Source: Paenibacillus sp. FSL R5-0341 (GTDB lineage Bacteria > Bacillota > Bacilli > Paenibacillales > Paenibacillaceae). Taken from it: DNA of 64,000 nucleotides. Shown here one piece after another: positions 28,149-36,203 of this stretch. The stretch is from the NCBI RefSeq assembly GCF_037975235.1, contig NZ_CP150241.1, positions 6,386,001 through 6,450,000 of the forward strand. The letters run 5' to 3'. Under the pieces are notes generated by a model. It was given only the letters and a program-made list of their open reading frames with translations. It did not search any database and had not been told where the DNA came from. The position numbers and the translations under genes were made by a program. Position 1 is the stretch's first letter, and every line of letters starts with the position of its first letter.

Positions 28149-28215
28149 GTAAAGAATCCTTAATAACCATTCTTTACAGTAAAAAAGCCACATTCGATTG
28201 CTCGAACACGGCTTC
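28149..28215 (-). terminator. Terminator plus 9-bp inverted repeat
   Basis: The minus-strand AAGCC...TTCGA-GCAA-TCGAA...GGCTT hairpin ends in TTTTTT (28181-28215). Next to it, GTAAAGAAT (28149-28157) and ATTCTTTAC (28169-28177) form a second perfect inverted repeat. Both lie downstream of the small HTH gene. Confidence 0.65.
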
Positions 28216-28221
28216 CATATT

Positions 28222-28491
28222 TCATCCTTTTTTGCAATACACAATTTTCTTGATGCTATCGACGGATAAACAGTATTGCTCCGCAAGCTGATCGATGGTT
28301 GTTCCCGCAGCAAAAAGCCTGCGGACCTCGTCGTTCCGCTCCCGGACAATCCTTCTGCCACCCGAATTCTCGCCCCACTTCTTGTGGGCATCCTTGGGCC
28401 TCGGAATATAGATCAGGCCTCCGGGGATATAACGCTGTATTTCTTTGAGCAATTCTTCCGGGAAGATTGTATCCGCATTAATATATTTCAC
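28222..28491 (-). CDS. CD3324-family small HTH protein
   Basis: An 89-residue protein starting VKYINADTIFPEELLKEIQ with PGGLIYIPRP and KKWGENSG, which I recognise as the CD3324 family. The C-terminal part (LFAAGTTIDQLAEQYCLSVDSIKKIVY) is a helix-turn-helix. A longer frame exists, but AAGGAG 9 nt upstream of the GTG at 28491 fixes the start. It is probably a small DNA-binding regulator whose target is unknown. Confidence 0.78.
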   Translation of the reverse strand: MKYINADTIFPEELLKEIQRYIPGGLIYIPRPKDAHKKWGENSGGRRIVRERNDEVRRLFAAGTTIDQLAEQYCLSVDSIKKIVYCKKG

Positions 28492-28683
28492 GTTGCTCCA
28501 CTCCTTAAAAGTTAAAATCTTTAAGGCAGCAGAGTCGTAAGATGAACGCATTAGATATGCACTATAAGTATGGCGGAAAAGAATTTCAAGCTCTATGCAA
28601 ACAACCGCCGTTGTTCATCACATGGACTCTGCATAGAGCGGGTCGTTAAACTTATTATGAATCGAATCATGGTAGCCCCCCAT

Positions 28684-29610
28684 TCAATCGTTAAATCTGT
28701 AATAAACCCCTGTTAATTCTTCTGATACGCTCCATAGCTTGTTTGAAATGTTAGCGTCATATAATTTTTCGATAATCTTAGCGCTCCTGGGATAACCCTT
28801 CGTGCCGCCCATACCACTGGGAGCAATATATTCCCCTCCCCTGATTGTCGGATCTGCTGCAGCATACAAGGTAGGCAATGCTCCCATATGTGCTGGTTGA
28901 CTAATGATTTTCAAAAGACTACGCATAAATATATTGGTCTGTTTTCCCGAACCGAAAGAAAATAGATTGGTATGCGAAATTCCTGGATGAGCGGCGATAC
29001 TCATGGAATCAATATGGGCGGAATTAAATTTATTCTGCAGCTCTCTCGCAAACATCAGATTGGCTAGCTTGCTTTGACTGTAGAACTTCATGGGAGCATA
29101 TCCTTTGGAGCCATCCAAATTATTAAAATCAATTGTACCATTACCAGCTGCCAAACTGCTTACAGTAACTACTCTCGATTTCGGAGTAGATATCAATCGA
29201 GGCAATAGTAGACCCGTAAGCGCAAAATGGCCTAGATGATTACTACCAAACTGCAATTCAAAACCATCCTTCGTCAACTGGAATGGAGGGTTCATAATTC
29301 CTGCATTATTAACGAGAATGGACAAAGAATCATATTGCTCAAGAAAAGCGGCTGCGAACTTACGGATACTAGCTAAATCGCTAAGGTCGAGCTGCATAAC
29401 GATTACCTCTCCAGCTACATGCACAGACGATTTTATTTTATTAGCTGCCTTTTCACCTTTGTCCAGATTACGAACTGCAAGGATAACTTTCGCACCTTTT
29501 TCAGCCAATGCTAATGCCGTTTCATACCCTAACCCGCCGTTCGAACCTGTCACAATCACTACTTTATCGGATACAGTCGGGATGATGTCTTTAGTCCAAA
29601 CTTCGCCCAT
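28684..29610 (-). CDS. Short-chain dehydrogenase/reductase, retinol-dehydrogenase-like
   Basis: NAD(P)-dependent oxidoreductase of 308 residues with a classical SDR Rossmann fold: TGSNGGLG cofactor motif near residue 21, DLSDLASIR, ILVNNAGIM, active-site Ser in VVTVSS and Tyr/Lys in FYSQSKLAN. The C-terminal extension resembles fungal/plant protochlorophyllide- and retinol-dehydrogenase-like SDRs common in Bacilli. AAAGGTG precedes the ATG at 29610; the frame upstream of this lacks a ribosome binding site. The WYL regulator upstream is in the same direction 60 nt away and may control it. Confidence 0.88.
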   Translation of the reverse strand: MGEVWTKDIIPTVSDKVVIVTGSNGGLGYETALALAEKGAKVILAVRNLDKGEKAANKIKSSVHVAGEVIVMQLDLSDLASIRKFAAAFLEQYDSLSILVNNAGIMNPPFQLTKDGFELQFGSNHLGHFALTGLLLPRLISTPKSRVVTVSSLAAGNGTIDFNNLDGSKGYAPMKFYSQSKLANLMFARELQNKFNSAHIDSMSIAAHPGISHTNLFSFGSGKQTNIFMRSLLKIISQPAHMGALPTLYAAADPTIRGGEYIAPSGMGGTKGYPRSAKIIEKLYDANISNKLWSVSEELTGVYYRFND

Positions 29611-29669
29611 TTTTCTACACACCTTTCTTATCTCTTCCTTGATACCCGAATATCCAGCGTTTAAAGCTT

Positions 29670-30578
29670 TTATCCCTCATCATACTGGCTTAAACTCCGT
29701 TCCAGCAACTCTCTAACCTGCTGCTTTAACTCAGATGGCGTGATCACCTTCACTTCCGGACCATAGGAGAGTAACTTTCGCGCTGTAAAAGAGAACTCCT
29801 CCAGCGGAACCAGTCCGCGCCACTCATGGCCTTGAACCGACTTGAACAACACATCTGACGCGGCAATCCTTGCTCCAAATTCCGTGAATTGCAGCACCAC
29901 TTCTACGCTTGCTCTGTCTTCTTTGGCAGCTAGCCATGCCTTTAGACTCGGAACTGACTCATCCACGGATTCCAGAAAGACCAACTGCTGCATGCGATCC
30001 ACCCGATACAATAATACGCGGTCCTTATTTCGGGCTGGCATGTACCAATATCCCTGCTCATAGTAGATACCATATGGGAAGACCTGGACTTTTTTACGCC
30101 CATTGCGGGCATGATACATAAATTCGATTTCTCTCTTTTCTACCGCTGCACTCAATATCTCGGTTGTTAAAGGCTCGGCATGCTCACCAGGATGCTGGGC
30201 AAAGGTGATATGCTCTCTCATTCGCATAATCAGATCCCGTACATCTTCAGGCAAAGTAGAGAAGTATTGCTCAGCCAGATGCTCACGCATTGACCCATAT
30301 GGAAAATCCGGGACTTGCTGTAGATATTCCAGCATCATAAACAGTCCTATTGCCTCCTGCTGTGTCAGTTGAAGAGGTGGCAAAATCCGATTGGGCAATA
30401 CCCAGTATCCACCGTTCACGCCAACTTCTGTGTACAAGGGAAAACCCAGCGCCTGCAATGCATCCAGATCTCGCTGAATCGTACGAACCGATACGTCGAA
30501 CCGTTCTGCCAGTTCCCGGGCAGTGAACTTCTGTCTGGAATCCATCAGGCGCATGATCGCCAGCTTTCGATGATTCAT
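29670..30578 (-). CDS. WYL-domain transcriptional regulator (YafY/YobV type)
   Basis: A 302-residue protein with N-terminal DeoR-like winged helix (KLAIMRLMDSRQKFTARELAERFDVSVRTIQRDLDAL) and a WYL ligand-sensing domain containing EFMYHARNGRKKVQVFPYGIYYEQGYWYMPA and a C-terminal extension. It probably represses the SDR gene downstream and/or the divergent RibD-like gene, starting 76 nt away. The ligand is unknown. Confidence 0.88.
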   Translation of the reverse strand: MNHRKLAIMRLMDSRQKFTARELAERFDVSVRTIQRDLDALQALGFPLYTEVGVNGGYWVLPNRILPPLQLTQQEAIGLFMMLEYLQQVPDFPYGSMREHLAEQYFSTLPEDVRDLIMRMREHITFAQHPGEHAEPLTTEILSAAVEKREIEFMYHARNGRKKVQVFPYGIYYEQGYWYMPARNKDRVLLYRVDRMQQLVFLESVDESVPSLKAWLAAKEDRASVEVVLQFTEFGARIAASDVLFKSVQGHEWRGLVPLEEFSFTARKLLSYGPEVKVITPSELKQQVRELLERSLSQYDEG

Positions 30579-30653
30579 GAACTCAACATCCTAACTACGT
30601 CAACTTTTGTCATAGTTAAAGTGTATCATACATTGTAGAAGGGAGCGATGAAC

Positions 30654-31214
30654 ATGTCTGATAACAAAACAATTTTGTACATTGCTATGAGTTTGGATGG
30701 ATATATCGCAAGACTAGATGGTTCGGTCGATTGGTTATTTGATGTGGAGGGTGATGGTGGAGACAACGGGTATGCTGCCTTTTATGAAACGATCGGTAGC
30801 GTCGTTATGGGACGTTATACGTATGAAGAGGTGCTCACACTGTCTGAAGAATTTCCCTATGCGGATCGCTCAACGTATGTTCTTTCCCGCTCAGAACAGC
30901 CGCCCGCTCCGCATGTACAGTTTACAACCGAGACGGTAGATACGCTCATTCCCCGATTAAAGCAGACTTCTGACGGAGACGTATGGATTGTGGGTGGCGG
31001 CATATTGGTTCAAGCTGTGTTAGCCAAAAAATTACTGGATGAGATTGAAGTCGCCATCATTCCCAAAATTCTTGGTGAAGGCATCCCCTTATTCCCGGCA
31101 GGCACGGTGCCAAGCCAGTTCAAAATGATCCGAACCCAGACGCTCGGACAGATCATTTCAATTCGTTACGAGGTTCAAAACAGCGGCACAGCGGACACAC
31201 CTCCGAATGTCTAG
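30654..31214 (+). CDS. RibD C-terminal / dihydrofolate reductase-like protein
   Basis: A 186-residue NADPH-dependent reductase fold: LYIAMSLDGYIARLDGSVDWLF at the N terminus, SVVMGRYTYEEV, VLSR and WIVGGGILVQAVLAKKLLDEIEVAIIPKILGEGIPLF. Close in pattern to B. subtilis YyaP/YwjB-like proteins. AAGGGAG is 8 nt from the ATG at 30654 and only 2 nt from the alternative at 30648. It is divergent from the WYL regulator and a likely target of it. Confidence 0.86.
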   Translation: MSDNKTILYIAMSLDGYIARLDGSVDWLFDVEGDGGDNGYAAFYETIGSVVMGRYTYEEVLTLSEEFPYADRSTYVLSRSEQPPAPHVQFTTETVDTLIPRLKQTSDGDVWIVGGGILVQAVLAKKLLDEIEVAIIPKILGEGIPLFPAGTVPSQFKMIRTQTLGQIISIRYEVQNSGTADTPPNV

Positions 31215-31227
31215 ATGAGCAGAAAAG

Positions 31228-31314
31228 GGAAAGACCATTCTTATAATGAAGGGACTCCATAAATTTAGACACGATCTACCATTGGGGTACCGTTCATGAA
31301 AGAGTGGTCTTTCC
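31228..31314. repeat. Long-loop inverted repeat between convergent genes
   Basis: GGAAAGACCATTCT at 31228-31241 and AGAGTGGTCTTTCC at 31301-31314 are inverted copies with one mismatch, with a loop of about 59 nt. This is possibly a bidirectional terminator for the RibD-like and SGNH genes. Confidence 0.5.
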
Positions 31315-31330
31315 ATTACCATGTATCAAG

Positions 31331-32461
31331 TTATCCTATCAATCCTCGTAGATATTCCGCTAACACATCTGCCGTCCTACGGTGAGATAACTCGCCTGGA
31401 TGGGTGCGCGCCCCTACCGTTTCTTCGGTAGTATCCGGAAGTTGGATGATCGAGACCTTACGGTCCCCTGTCCCCTTCATATACGCATCAACCGCACGGT
31501 AGATGGCTGGCATCATGGGAAAACCAAGCATGCCATAAGCCCATACGAGATGTGCCGCCGGATTGTTTTTCCGAAGTTTGGACAGGAACTGTTCCACCGC
31601 TTTCTCAAAAGCAGCCAGATCTTCTTCATGATACGTACCATCTTCGTTCAAACGCTGCTTGTACACCTTGCCCGTGTCGGGGTCTTTCCACTCAGGTGAC
31701 TGGAATGCACCTCCATCATTGCTGCCCAGGTTCACGACCACCACATCCGGCTGCCACGAACCAAAATCATGCTGATCTCCCGCGCCGAGCGCTTCGTTAC
31801 GTTCACCAGCAAGCAGACCACAGACCTGTTCGTAATAATCCGGAATGTTGCCCTTCGGATTGTTATCCCAACTTGTCAGCACACCCCAGCCACTTTGCGA
31901 GATGACCCGGTATTCTGCATTCAATACCTCTGCTGTCATAAACGTATAATTATGTATGGCGCTAAACCACATCGGAACCCAATCCTCCTCTGCTTTAGCT
32001 CCAATGGCACCTTCACCAGATGTAATACTGTCACCGATAAACTCGATCTTGTAGGGTTTTTCCTGCACAGGCAGGAACGCTCCATCTAACTTCACCGCAT
32101 GAATCTGCAAGGAACAGCCTGGGTCGCCACTCATCGCTTGAACATCTTTAACGATCCGTACATTCTTCACCACATACGCGTTCATGCCCCGGAATATACA
32201 GACCCAGTACCTTCCCGCCGTTAACATCTGTCTACTCACCGAAACACCGTTGATCAGAATGCTAATCCATGACTCATATATATCATATTCAGACTCCACC
32301 TCAACCCAAAGTTCGGAGCTCTGCACATTGAGTTCGACTGCACTCCCCGTCCAAAATAACGTCAGCGGCGATAACTCTCCAGTTGTTCTGCCATGCACCT
32401 TGAGATAAGGCAGTTCCGTTAAGTCATAGATCTTTAACCCGGTATTCGCTTGTACGCTCAT
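31331..32461 (-). CDS. SGNH/GDSL esterase, CE2-like acetylxylan esterase
   Basis: A 376-residue esterase that probably removes acetyl groups from xylo- or manno-oligosaccharides. An N-terminal jelly-roll domain (about 1-130) is followed by an SGNH hydrolase fold: FIGDSIT with nucleophile Ser145, the Gly block, VNLGSNDGG (Asn), and HPGELSHR near the C terminus supplying the catalytic His. This two-domain layout is that of carbohydrate esterase family 2. There is no signal peptide, so it is probably cytoplasmic and would act on imported oligosaccharides. GGGGGAATGAAGG precedes the ATG. A cre-like site lies 36 nt upstream. Confidence 0.84.
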   Translation of the reverse strand: MSVQANTGLKIYDLTELPYLKVHGRTTGELSPLTLFWTGSAVELNVQSSELWVEVESEYDIYESWISILINGVSVSRQMLTAGRYWVCIFRGMNAYVVKNVRIVKDVQAMSGDPGCSLQIHAVKLDGAFLPVQEKPYKIEFIGDSITSGEGAIGAKAEEDWVPMWFSAIHNYTFMTAEVLNAEYRVISQSGWGVLTSWDNNPKGNIPDYYEQVCGLLAGERNEALGAGDQHDFGSWQPDVVVVNLGSNDGGAFQSPEWKDPDTGKVYKQRLNEDGTYHEEDLAAFEKAVEQFLSKLRKNNPAAHLVWAYGMLGFPMMPAIYRAVDAYMKGTGDRKVSIIQLPDTTEETVGARTHPGELSHRRTADVLAEYLRGLIG

Positions 32462-32497
32462 CCTTCATTCCCCCTCAACGATTCATGAAAAGTAGTT

Positions 32498-32511
32498 ATT
32501 AAGCGCTTTCC
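32498..32511 (-). promoter_or_regulatory. cre-like site upstream of the SGNH esterase
   Basis: Minus strand GGAAAGCGCTTAAT matches the cre consensus at 11 of 14 positions, with an intact AAGCGCTT core, 36 nt before the start codon. Confidence 0.5.
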
Positions 32512-32572
32512 TTTGTATCGATAACATGTTCGTCGTGCTACATCTATCTTATTATGTATTACGCACAGCACC

Positions 32573-32654
32573 AAAAATCCCCTGCAAGCGAGTCGTGCTC
32601 AAGTCCATCATATCAGATGTGCTTGATGCATCGTCCGCCCATAGGGGATTTTTT
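32573..32654 (-). terminator. Terminator of the amino-acid ABC operon
   Basis: AAAATCCCCT (32574-32583) pairs with AGGGGATTTT (32643-32652), with long T-runs outside and a loop of about 59 nt. It lies downstream of the ATPase gene. Confidence 0.5.
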
Positions 32655-32679
32655 CAGTTCTTTTTTTGATCCAGTATCG

Positions 32680-33402
32680 TTATAAAACCTTACCCAGAAA
32701 CGCCTTGGTCCGCTCATGCTGTGTATTCTGAAAGAGCTCTTCAGGCGTGCCTTCCTCCACAATATAGCCGCCGTCCATAAAGATCACCCGATCCGCCACC
32801 TCACGGGCGAAGCCCATCTCATGCGTAACGACAATCATCGTAATTCCCTCGTGAGCGAGGTCTTTCATAACTTGCAGCACTTCTCCAACCATCTCCGGGT
32901 CGAGTGCAGACGTAGGCTCATCGAACAGCATCACACTCGGGTTCATGGCGAGTGCACGTGCGATGGCTACACGCTGTTGTTGTCCACCTGACAACTGCTC
33001 GGGATACGCATCCCTCTTCTGCGATAGCCCGACCTTGCCAAGCAGCTCCATTGATTTTTTCTCATTCTCGGCCTTACTCAGTTTCTTGATATGCTTCGGT
33101 GCGAGCATGATATTCTCCAACACAGTTAGATGGGGAAAAAGGTTGAATTGTTGGAACACCATGCCCACATTGGTTCGCAACTGATCAATATCCGTCTTGG
33201 GTGAAGTGACCTCGACACCACCGATCGTCACCTTTCCAGACGTCACATCCTCCAGTAGATTAAGGCAGCGTAAGAAGGTACTTTTACCAGACCCGGAAGG
33301 TCCGATGACGCATACGACTTCTTTCTCCTGAATCGTTGTGGAGATATCCTTCAGCACCTCATTGGCACCAAACTGCTTTTTCAGATTCTGTACGGTAATC
33401 AT
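32680..33402 (-). CDS. glnQ: Polar amino-acid ABC transporter ATPase (GlnQ type)
   Basis: A 240-residue ATP-binding subunit: Walker A GPSGSGKST, Q-loop, LSGGQQQRVAIARALAM signature, Walker B VMLFDEPTSALDPE and switch His in VVTHEMGFARE. The MITVQNLKKQFG..VLKDI start and the ALDPEMVGEVL block are diagnostic of the PAAT family (glutamine/cystine/arginine). Its start overlaps the permease stop by ATGA, so the two are translationally coupled. Confidence 0.93.
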   Translation of the reverse strand: MITVQNLKKQFGANEVLKDISTTIQEKEVVCVIGPSGSGKSTFLRCLNLLEDVTSGKVTIGGVEVTSPKTDIDQLRTNVGMVFQQFNLFPHLTVLENIMLAPKHIKKLSKAENEKKSMELLGKVGLSQKRDAYPEQLSGGQQQRVAIARALAMNPSVMLFDEPTSALDPEMVGEVLQVMKDLAHEGITMIVVTHEMGFAREVADRVIFMDGGYIVEEGTPEELFQNTQHERTKAFLGKVL

Positions 33403-34055
33403 CGGATCGCATACCTCCTTTCAATGAATCGGGAAGCCCGGGACAACAGAACAATGATGATCAGGTAGAATATACCCACCACACCCCAGATTTCGAATGC
33501 CCGGAAGTTGGAGGAAATAATAATTTCCCCGCTTTGTGTCAATTCTGCGATACCTATCGCCGATAGCAGCGATGTATCTTTGATCGTAATAATGAACTGG
33601 TTTACAAAGGTAGGAATCATGCGCCGGGTTGCCTGAGGTAACACGACCAGCCTCATCGTTTGGAAACGAGTTAAGCCCAAGGAGCGCGCCGCCTCATGCT
33701 GCCCATTGCTAATCGAATTAATCCCTGCTCGGAAAATCTCCGAGATGTAAGCTCCGGCATTCAGACTAATCGCAATAATACCTGCGGTCATCGCCGGAAT
33801 CCGCATATCCAGGAACACTGGCAGTCCGAAGTAGATGAAATATACCTGCACCAGAAGGGGTGTGCCACGGATGATATCCACGTAAAGCGTAGCTACCAGC
33901 CGCAACAATCGATTCAAAGAAGTACTCATCAGACCTGAGATCAATCCGATCACCATCGCAATGATGAGCGAGATTACGACTAGTTTCAACGTAACTACTG
34001 TACCCTCTAACAGAAGAGGCAGTGCGTCTATTATGACTTGCAAGGAGGAGTCCAT
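33399..34055 (-). CDS. glnP: Polar amino-acid ABC transporter permease (GlnP type)
   Basis: An inner-membrane permease of about 218 residues with five hydrophobic segments. The family EAA loop reads GQHEAARSLGLTRFQTMRLVVLPQA. YVDIIRGTPLLVQVYFIYFGLP is the PAAT N-terminal signature. The ATG at 34055 is preferred over the GTG at 34064, because AAGGGA would be only 2 nt from the GTG. It lies 17 nt after the binding-protein stop codon. Confidence 0.92.
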   Translation of the reverse strand: MDSSLQVIIDALPLLLEGTVVTLKLVVISLIIAMVIGLISGLMSTSLNRLLRLVATLYVDIIRGTPLLVQVYFIYFGLPVFLDMRIPAMTAGIIAISLNAGAYISEIFRAGINSISNGQHEAARSLGLTRFQTMRLVVLPQATRRMIPTFVNQFIITIKDTSLLSAIGIAELTQSGEIIISSNFRAFEIWGVVGIFYLIIIVLLSRASRFIERRYAIR

Positions 34056-34072
34056 CCGTACCACATTCCCTT

Positions 34073-34870
34073 CTATTTAGCCGTTGTTCCCAGATAGTTG
34101 CCGACAATCTCATCATACTTACCGTTTTCCTGTAATTTCTTCAGTCCATCATTGATCTTCTTCTGCAACTCTGCATCGCCTTTGGTAACAGCAATGCCGT
34201 AGAAGTCACCGTTCAATCGGTCTCCAACGATTTTGAGCTTGGCATTCGGGTCAATGGCAATCTTATAGGAGATGACGGGGAAATCCTCCAGCGTAGCATC
34301 TGCGTTTTTGTTCGCAACTTCCTGATACATCGATGGGCTGTCATCAAAATATTTCACGGTTGCCCCGTAGGTTTTCGCATATTCATCTGCGAGATTGGCA
34401 CCTGAGGTTCCTTTTTTAATCGCAATAATTTTTCCTTTTAAATCTTCAGGACTTAGGATGTCCGTGTTATCTTCATGCACGATCAAGGACAGACCAGCCT
34501 GATAATACGGTTCCGAGAAGTCCACGACTTTTTTGCGTTCGTCCGTAATGCTAATGCCTGCAATGGCTCCGTCCAGCTGATTTGCCGTGATGGCTGGAAT
34601 AATGCCTTTGAAGTCCATCGGTTTGATCTCTACTTCAAAGCCCTCTTCTTCCGCAATCGCGTTCATGAGGTCAATATCGATTCCTACATATTTGCCGTCC
34701 TTCTGAAACTCAAAAGGGGGATACGTTGCATCGGTACCAAATGTATATTTCTCAACAGCTGAACCACTTGCCGATGGTACATTGCTCTCTTCACCGGACT
34801 TTGCTGCACCGCAGGCACTAAGTGTTAAAGCAAGAACGGACGCCATTACAATGGATGCTACCTTTTTCAT
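34073..34870 (-). CDS. glnH: Amino-acid ABC transporter substrate-binding lipoprotein (GlnH type)
   Basis: A 265-residue extracytoplasmic binding protein. The lipobox LSAC gives the acylated Cys near residue 20. The SBP type 3 pattern is clear: FGTDATYPPFEFQKDGKYVGIDIDL, GAIAGISITDERKKVVDFSEPYY, LKGKIIAIKKGTSGA and GNYLG. Glutamine is the most likely ligand because the gene follows a GlnK/GlnL-like system, but cystine or arginine cannot be excluded from sequence. AAAGGGG precedes the ATG. Confidence 0.9.
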   Translation of the reverse strand: MKKVASIVMASVLALTLSACGAAKSGEESNVPSASGSAVEKYTFGTDATYPPFEFQKDGKYVGIDIDLMNAIAEEEGFEVEIKPMDFKGIIPAITANQLDGAIAGISITDERKKVVDFSEPYYQAGLSLIVHEDNTDILSPEDLKGKIIAIKKGTSGANLADEYAKTYGATVKYFDDSPSMYQEVANKNADATLEDFPVISYKIAIDPNAKLKIVGDRLNGDFYGIAVTKGDAELQKKINDGLKKLQENGKYDEIVGNYLGTTAK

Positions 34871-34928
34871 AGAAAAAACCCCTTTTCCGAATTAGATTGG
34901 GATCGACCTAATCGACCGTTTGTATTTC

Positions 34929-35045
34929 AGCATTTTGCATAATTCGAATCAAACTCGCTTCCGGGTATAAGATATAGACGAATTGAATCATTTCGATCTA
35001 TATCTTTCTGATTGAAAGACGCTCGCCGGGTTTATGCAAAATGCT
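34929..35045. promoter_or_regulatory. 117-bp nested inverted-repeat element upstream of glnH
   Basis: Outer arms AGCATTTTGCATAA (34929-34942) and TTATGCAAAATGCT (35032-35045) are perfect 14-bp inverted repeats. Inner arms AAGATATAGA (34969-34978) and TCTATATCTT (34997-35006) are perfect, extended by CGAA/TTCG with a 1-nt bulge. Direct repeats CTCGC-CCGGGT lie between the arms (34954-34966 and 35022-35031). It ends 58 nt before the glnH start. It may be an operator array or an immobile palindromic insertion. No gene is seen in 34871-35309. Confidence 0.6.
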
Positions 35046-35232
35046 ATTCATGTACGTATTGTAGTTCGCTCCCTACGCCAACTTACATGATCCTACACAA
35101 AATAATAACAACTCATGAAAATATAATTAACATGTAATGTTTTTAGATAGATAAATGCGCAAAAAGTGCTAATAAAAAGTCCAATTTCAATATTATATGT
35201 AAGGTTATATAACAATAAAGAAGGTGGTAAAC

Positions 35233-35282
35233 AAAAAAAGCCGAGAATCCATGAAGGTGTTGCCTTCGGGAATTCGGCTTTT
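35233..35282 (-). terminator. Terminator of the glnK-glnL operon
   Basis: AAAAGCCGA...TCGGCTTTT arms around an imperfect inner stem (GAAGG/CCTTC), followed on the minus strand by seven T's, 28 nt past the regulator stop codon. Confidence 0.8.
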
Positions 35283-35309
35283 GGATAAGAGATAGCATAT
35301 CTCGATTAT

Positions 35310-36203
35310 TTAATTATTCATTTTTTCAATCGTCTCCATGTAGAACACATGCAGGAACTTTTTGATATTCACCTTGCCTTTGTCGCCTGCCTGATCTTCT
35401 TCCATGGCTCTCATCTTCATCCGTACATCCTGGAAGTCAAAGTAGAGGGGCGCATAATGCTCAAACTTGTGGTTGCTATAATCGTTGAGTCCAATCGAGG
35501 CCATATTCGTCAGCGCGGCAATCACCGTTCTGCGAATGCGTTGTTCCATCGCCTTACTCTCTTTCTCCACGTCTTTGGGCGTAGACTTGTACGTCTGGGC
35601 CACCGCTTCGTACGACTCCTTCAACGGCGGCCACTCCCCGGCTCGCTTCTGATCAATGGCATACTCCATAAGGGCTACAATATCCTTGCTGCCACTTTCC
35701 CCGATGATCCCCAGATCCATCAGAATGCTTCTTGCCGCATCTCGCACCGTACGACCTTGGGCATGGGCCGGCGCTTCCATCAGATTCAATCGGGCCATCG
35801 ACTGCTTGATCTCCAGCACGTAACGTTCATACTTCCACTGTTCATTCACTTTGCTGAGCACATGCTCCACTTCCACCCGATTAATCGGTTTATGAATAAA
35901 GAATTCAATCCCGTTCTGGTAGGCCGCCCCTACCATCTCCTTATTCTCCACCTGAGAGATCATAATGAATTTCCCGGTATATCCACTCTGCCTCAGCTTC
36001 GCAACGGTCTCAATTCCGTCCTGATCCGGCATCAACAGATCAATCAGCACCACATCGGGACGAAGATCCATGATCATCCGCGCCCCTTCTATGCCGCCCT
36101 CTGCCATGCCTGCAAGCTCGCCGATTCCACAGGATTCAATGATATCATGCAGCATGCTCCGGCTTACCACATCATCATCCACGATCATGATAGAAAGTGT
36201 CAT
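35310..36203 (-). CDS. glnL: GlnL/YcbB-like response regulator
   Basis: A 297-residue two-component regulator. The receiver (residues 1-120) has LSIMIVDDDVVSRSML, phospho-acceptor Asp in DVVLIDLLMPDQDG and Lys in FFIHKPI. The rest matches the YcbB-type output domain (MDLGIIGESGSKDIVALMEYAI, RRTVIAALTNMASIGLNDY). In B. subtilis GlnL activates a glutaminase-transporter operon in response to glutamine. The start at 36203 has AAAGGGGG 9 nt upstream, and the gene overlaps the kinase by 29 nt. The likely target here is the neighbouring glnHPQ operon. Confidence 0.84.
   Translation of the reverse strand: MTLSIMIVDDDVVSRSMLHDIIESCGIGELAGMAEGGIEGARMIMDLRPDVVLIDLLMPDQDGIETVAKLRQSGYTGKFIMISQVENKEMVGAAYQNGIEFFIHKPINRVEVEHVLSKVNEQWKYERYVLEIKQSMARLNLMEAPAHAQGRTVRDAARSILMDLGIIGESGSKDIVALMEYAIDQKRAGEWPPLKESYEAVAQTYKSTPKDVEKESKAMEQRIRRTVIAALTNMASIGLNDYSNHKFEHYAPLYFDFQDVRMKMRAMEEDQAGDKGKVNIKKFLHVFYMETIEKMNN

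Noticed and set aside
34929..35045. Classical insertion sequence or MITE
   Set aside because: No transposase and no clear flanking target-site duplication (ATTTC versus ATTCA); kept only as an unexplained element.
33399..35309. Glutamine riboswitch or T-box upstream of glnH
   Set aside because: The palindromic element does not contain the conserved cores of these classes; protein operator or insertion is more likely.
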